NCBI GenBank assembly: GCA_035048485.1
Contig: CM068590.1
Span: 1,426,001-1,490,000, forward strand
Length of the DNA stretch: 64,000 nucleotides
Direction: 5' to 3'
DNA from: Pteria penguin
Lineage: Eukaryota; Mollusca; Bivalvia; Pterioida; Pteriidae
In this document: positions 59,480-64,000 of the stretch, piece after piece
How positions within the stretch are numbered: position 1 is the stretch's first letter
Layout: each line of letters starts with the position of its first letter
The notes under the pieces: model-generated
Told to the model about the DNA's origin: nothing
What the model saw: only the letters and a program-made list of their open reading frames with translations
Databases searched by the model: none
Translations under genes and position numbers: made by a program

Positions 59480-61215
59480 GTAAGTTATTTATTTGAGTAG
59501 TTAGTTATAAGCAATATAGTTACCAAAACTGCATTGCTAACTATAGTTACTTAGTGAGGTAGTAAGTAAGTTATCTAGTTAGGAAATTCAGTTCTAACAT
59601 CGTTAGTTAGTTAGTTAGTTGGTAAGTGAGTTAGCTAGTCAATAAGGAAGTCGTGCAGCCAATTAATTATCTAGTGAATAAGTCAAAAAGTCACTCAATT
59701 AGTAATTAATTATCTAGTGAATAAGTCAAACAGTTCATCAAGTAGTAAGTAATCAGTAAAGAATTTAGTATTAAATTCAATGTTGAGGTAGCTATATGCA
59801 TGTAGTTAGTAATTTAATTTGGTAACTAATGTATCGGTTCGTGTGTAAAATTGTATGTCAGTTATACTTACTTTTTATTTTACTTATTTAGGTAAGAAGA
59901 CAGTCAATCAGTCATTGATTTTATTTAGATATTGATCTTGTTTCTTAGTAAGTACATCAAGAAATGAGCCATGTAGTTAGTCAATTCCTTAGTTATTCAA
60001 GAAGTAAATTAGTTATTAACTTAATTAATACCTAAATTACATTACTTAGTATGTTAGTGTGTTTGTAATCAAGTAACTCAGTGAAGTACATTTTTAGATA
60101 GTAAGTTAATAATGATATGCTTAATTACTTACAAAATGAGTCAGATAATTAATTATGTCTTAATTACTTACAAAATGAGTCAGATGTCCGTCTGTCTGTC
60201 CACTATGGCACGAAATAACTGGAGTTTGCGTCAAAGTATTTTTATGATATTTTTACCTGATGCCACCCTCCGATTTTCAGATTCACCGATTTGAACTAAC
60301 GGAGTTACGGGATTCAGTTTTTTTGTTAATGTAATACAGCATGGCTTCCTATGACATGCAATAACTTGAGTTTACGTCAAAGCATTTTCATGATATTCTT
60401 ACCTGATGCAAAGATTATGAAGAGGAAGCCACTGAGGAAGCCACCTTTTATTTCTTCTGTACATTTCTTACATTTCGACGTACAAGAAAAACAAACAAAA
60501 ACAAGAAAAGAAAAAACAATAACAAAAAAAAAAAAAACCCCAAAACAAATAAACTAACAAAAACAGGAAAGTTAAATGTTCTTTCTTGGCTATAACTTAA
60601 ATATTGCCTTTTTAAATAATATTATACAGGGTTGTTGCCCTGGACCAAAGCATGTGTTATTTTGAAAGCCGATTAATTTGGGAGGGGGGGGGGGGTTGAG
60701 GTGGTGGGGCCTCTACACATCAAAACTTTCTCTCCAGTGAAACTATGCGATGCACTTCATTCATAATTGTATTGATGTCGTGAACAGCATATCAGTTTGT
60801 ATTTCAATGGAAATTAAGTAATTAAGTTACGGTAGTAAATAATAGTTAAGTAGTTAATCAGTTATATTCAGTTAGTTAGATAATTACGTTATTTTAATGT
60901 TGCCAGCAAGGAAACTATTAAATTTAGTGGTAAGTTCGTGATGTAATTTTAGTAAGAAAGTTAATAACAGTGAAGAGATGAGTGAGGTAGTTGACTATAG
61001 TTAGTTATTTAACTTGTTAATTAATGACTTGGGGGAAAAGTAAGCAAAATATTTAGTTTGTAAGAAGCCGGTCAGTTGTTTAGTTAAAAAGCTTATTAAT
61101 AAATAACTTACATAGGTTTTATAAAGTAAGTTAGACAATAAATTAATTTATTACTTGGCTAGCAAATTGTTTGGTTCGATTATTACCCGGTAGTTAGTTG
61201 GAGTTTTTTTTTTAT
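59480..61215 (+). repeat. AGTTA-rich degenerate simple-repeat region
   Basis: Long stretches of AGTTAGT / TTAGTAAGT-like words (for example 59510-59640, 60830-61080) break into irregular text. The duplicated phrase 'cttaattacttacaaaatga' occurs at about 60119 and 60160, and 60190-60295 resembles 60345-60415. Confidence 0.6.
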
Positions 61216-61277
61216 TAGTGCGTTAGTTAGTTCATTCAGAAGTCCGATAGTAGTTAGGCAGTTAAATAGTTCATTAC

Positions 61278-61475
61278 CAACAGAATACACGTCCTGGACA
61301 AGGATGGTAAGTTCCTCCAGTATATATACAGCCTCCTGGGCTGATGAAGCCATGTCACAGAGACGCGTGGGGATCGGGAAATATGATGGAGAAAATAGTG
61401 AAGACACAATCCGCAGTGAAGATGAATAGGAATAACGCATCAGGGTGGACAACTCTACTTCCCTCTGCCAATCAT
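61278..61475 (+). pseudogene. 3' remnant of a TRIM-like paralogue
   Basis: This stretch matches the 3' end of the TRIM-like gene (13935-14165): 'acacgtcctggacaaggatg' with 'gtaagttcctccag', later 'gtggggatcgggaaatatga' (against 'tggatcggggagtataaag'), 'aaatagtgaagac', 'gatgaataggaataac' and 'gtggacaactctacttccct'. It has an internal deletion and frame-breaking changes. Nothing upstream of it resembles the rest of the gene. Confidence 0.8.
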
Positions 61476-62044
61476 TAACACTGAATGTGTGTGTTAGGGT
61501 GCGGAAAGGGGGGGGGGTTGGTTTGTTCTATGTGTATGTGTTAATGTAGGTGTGCATATATGTGTGTGTGTCGATGTGTCTGTAGGTGTGTTTGGTTGCG
61601 TTAAATCGCCGAAAAAAGTGAAGAAATGAATAAATAACATAAAAGACAGCCACGGCAGAGTTACTTGTACAAAAAATTGTTTCAATGAATAAAAGATATA
61701 TTAATCTTCATGTGTATTTTGTTTATGAATGATTCGTCCATGTACCCACATGTACATGTAGATAATTGACCACTCACTCTATATGTATAATATCTACGTC
61801 ACATGTGCATTCTTTGAGACTTATAGAAAGGGGAATGATATGTTCAAGTATGATTTATAGAACTCGGGCATGTATATATTTGCAAATTTGAAACAGTGGA
61901 AAGAAGTATGACCTTGAGACGATGTCATGATTACAACCTTAGTATTATGACCATATGAGAAGGTGACATAGCTAGGTGAGACATTACGGGCGGAAGGATG
62001 GCACTGTAGAATACATGACAAGGACAAACAAGACAATACGGACG

Positions 62045-62775
62045 TACAAATGTCACCATACGTATCATGAGAAGAACGTACAAGACAGTACAAACGGAAG
62101 GACGTCACCATACTATACATAAAAAGAACGTACAAGACAGTACGGACGGACGAATGTCACCATACTATACATAACAAGAACGTACAAGACAGTACGGACG
62201 GACGAATGTCACCATACTATACATAACAAGAACGTACAAGAGAGTACGAACGGAAGGATGTCATCATACTATACATGACAAGAACGTACAAGACAGTACG
62301 GACGGAAGGGCATCACCAAACTATATATGACAAGAACGTACAAGACAGTACGGACGGAAGGGCGTCACCATACTATACATGACAAGAAGGTATAAGACAG
62401 TACGGATGGACGGATGTCATCATACTATACCTGATAAAAAACTACAAGACAGTAGGGACGGACGGATGTTACCATACTGTATATGACAGAAACGTACAAG
62501 ACAGTACGGATGGATGGATGTCACCATACTAAATATCACAAGAATGTACAGGATAGTAAAGAAGTAAGGTCACCACAATAATATACATACCGGTTAATGA
62601 AACGTAGAAGACAGTCCGAACGGAAAATTGTCACCACACACATACGTATGTACAAGACAGTACGGACGGATGGATGTCACCATACTACACATGACAAGAA
62701 CGTACAAGACAGTACGGACGGACGGATATCACCATACTGTACGTGACGAGAATGTGCAAGACAATACGGACGGAG
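62045..62775 (+). repeat. 52 bp minisatellite, about 14 copies
   Basis: The unit is CATACTATACATGACAAGAA, CGTACAAGACAGTACGGACG, GACGGATGTCAC. Confidence 0.94.
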
Positions 62776-63102
62776 GCGTATACAGGCGTACCTTTGTATG
62801 CCAAACCGTTCACATCCTTTTTATTAAAAATAAAAAATGAAAACAAAAACCCAGAGAGAGAGAGAGTTCTGATAATTATATTGGTCTTCCCTGGAAGATT
62901 TATGTAGGAACTCTGTTTATTTCAGACTGTATAGATTGCTGTGTTTTTTTTCCCGATATGGTTATGGTTCAGTGTTGACAAGGCGATGGTAAAACACGAA
63001 AATTTCGGATTTGTTCTCGGCCATTAAACCCGATGACTTTCGCGCAGAAACTTACCTTGCAATGATTTTGAGTACAGGCATGCGGCAGGTGTCGGCGGCA
63101 AC

Positions 63103-63505
63103 CTACCCATAATAGTTATTCTTATAATGAACAGCGTAAAAACATACCCCATACATTAATATACTGATCATAGTGAAAGGTGATGACGTATTCCAAATAT
63201 AAATTATGCGTAGTTGGTGAAAGGTGTCGTATGATAGAAATATTTCCGTGTATGCCCGCGGCGTGTCATTTGTGTCGGCAGAAATGTCCTTCAGTGCCAT
63301 GAGGCGTTTGAGGACGTATCTCAGGTCGTCCATGTCCGGTGAAAGGTTCTCATCATTAGCTCTCTTGCACACATACAGGGAAACCGACATCATCTTTTAA
63401 AGAATCGTCGATGAATTTTCGGGGAGGAAAATACGAAGACCTGTGTTCAAGAAATCATACACAGAAGTATTCCCATGACAAGCACGTAGGAAGCAATTCA
63501 TAAGT
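63103..63505 (-). pseudogene. Unknown coding-looking fragment with an in-frame stop
   Basis: On the minus strand one frame runs from about 63505 (MNCFLRACHGNTSVYDFLNT..., ending FLPENSSTIL, TAA at 63397-63399) and continues in the same frame as MMSVSLYVCKRANDENLSPD, then MDDLRYVLKRLMALKDISAD and so on, to 63103. Composition is protein-like until about residue LSYDTFHQL. No domain recognised. A SINE is inserted right at its 5' side. It is probably a disabled exon of an unknown gene; the alternatives are two unrelated short frames. Confidence 0.35.
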
Positions 63506-63522
63506 GGAGGGGCCCAACTTGA

Positions 63523-63795
63523 TTGATTGATTGATTTTTGTTTAACGTCACACCACGAAAACTTCACGTATATGGTGACGGCATCTGCCTGATGCAGGGC
63601 ATACAAATTTTGACCTTTGCAACGGACCCACCCGAAGCAGTGAGGGATCTTTAACATGCCATGCATACCACGACACAGGGCCTCGGTTTTTACTGTCTCA
63701 TCCGAAAGACAGGACACCGAGATGACCAGAGCGGGACTCGAACCTCGGCTTCCCGATCAGGAGTCCAGCACGATACCACTAGGCCACACCGGCTT
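63523..63795 (-). mobile_element. Full-length tRNA-derived SINE, core-domain family
   Basis: Same organisation and orientation as 25989-26262. Flanks AGGGGCCCAACTTGA (63508-63522) and AGGGGCCAAACTTGA (63796-63810) form a 15 bp target duplication with one mismatch. Confidence 0.9.
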
Positions 63796-63810
63796 AGGGG
63801 CCAAACTTGA

Positions 63811-64000
63811 AATCTCAAAAGAAAATGCAAGTTGCAATATAACTGCCTATTGGCTACAGTTACTATTAATATTAGTAATATTCTGTTTACATATTCTGTC
63901 GTACCTTATTAGCTAATTTATTGTTTAATTCATGATTCATACTTATTATGCAGTGGCGGAATTCATCAATAGGTACACGGTCTGTTTTCCTTAACTTCAC
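63811..64000 (+). other. 5' flank of a second TRIM-like paralogue running off the window
   Basis: From about 63836 the sequence matches 12280-12432 upstream of the TRIM-like gene: 'aactgcctattgg', 'agtaatattctgtttacat', 'ttattagctaat', 'attgtttaatt', 'tgattcatactt', 'gcggaattcatcaa', 'cttaacttcac'. In the known gene the coding start follows about 50 bp later, so a paralogue's coding exon is predicted just beyond 64000. Confidence 0.75.

Overview
The window looks like nuclear DNA of an animal, most likely a bivalve mollusc. It is AT-rich, its genes have GT-AG introns, and most of it is repeats. The evidence for a bivalve is indirect: tRNA-derived SINEs with a conserved central domain, several dispersed repeats of a kind common in bivalves, and two gene families known to be expanded there (B-box/TRIM-like proteins and HEPN-NACHT NLR-like proteins). 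Nothing indicates bacterial or viral DNA.

Genes. (1) The last two coding exons of CCT6, the zeta subunit of the TCP-1/CCT chaperonin, lie on the + strand at 518-590 and 7305-7377, with a 6.7 kb repeat-filled intron between them. (2) A RING-less B-box / coiled-coil / beta-propeller TRIM-like gene lies at 12482-14101 (+), in one coding exon with two compensating frameshifts. A scrap of a paralogue 3' end is at 61278-61475, and a paralogue 5' flank runs off the right edge (63811-64000), so this is a TRIM-like cluster. (3) A multi-exon NLR-like gene runs on the - strand from 41100 to 30167. It encodes an N-terminal HEPN domain with an R-x5-H motif, a coiled coil made of ten 14-residue repeats, five small phase-1 exons of which three are near copies, and a last exon in which a NACHT P-loop is joined almost directly to post-NACHT and leucine-rich sequence. 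The NACHT core is missing and the frame is broken, so the gene is probably a pseudogene. A few short coding-looking fragments are unassigned.

Mobile elements. The clearest is a 7,567 bp CACTA/EnSpm-like element (42752-50318) with perfect 26 bp terminal inverted repeats, TTT target duplications and subterminal TTTCCGCA/TGCGGAAA arrays. A 99 bp palindromic hAT-like MITE (44402-44500, 8 bp TSD) is nested in it. Two related MULE-like MITEs (54259-54563 and 57691-57776) have 9-10 bp TSDs. A 2.9 kb element (55364-58234) is flanked by inverted arrays of a TCAAAACGTACC motif. There are also a pogo/Tigger-like element (20490-21382), fold-back elements, and at least seven tRNA-derived SINEs, four with clear TSDs.

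Tandem repeats make up much of the rest: units of 23 bp (10.5 kb), CTA triplets (14.6 kb), 30 bp (16.3 kb), 41 bp (19.2 kb), 16 bp (21.7 kb), ~59 bp (24.8 kb), ~150 bp (25.5 kb), 26 bp pyrimidine tract (28.7 kb), 76 bp (32 kb, inside the NLR-like gene), ~45 bp (36.5 kb, also intronic) and 52 bp (62 kb). Most long open frames in the window come from these arrays and are not genes. The two immune-type genes and the chaperonin gene share no evident operon-like or functional link; they are neighbours in a repeat-rich, actively rearranging segment.
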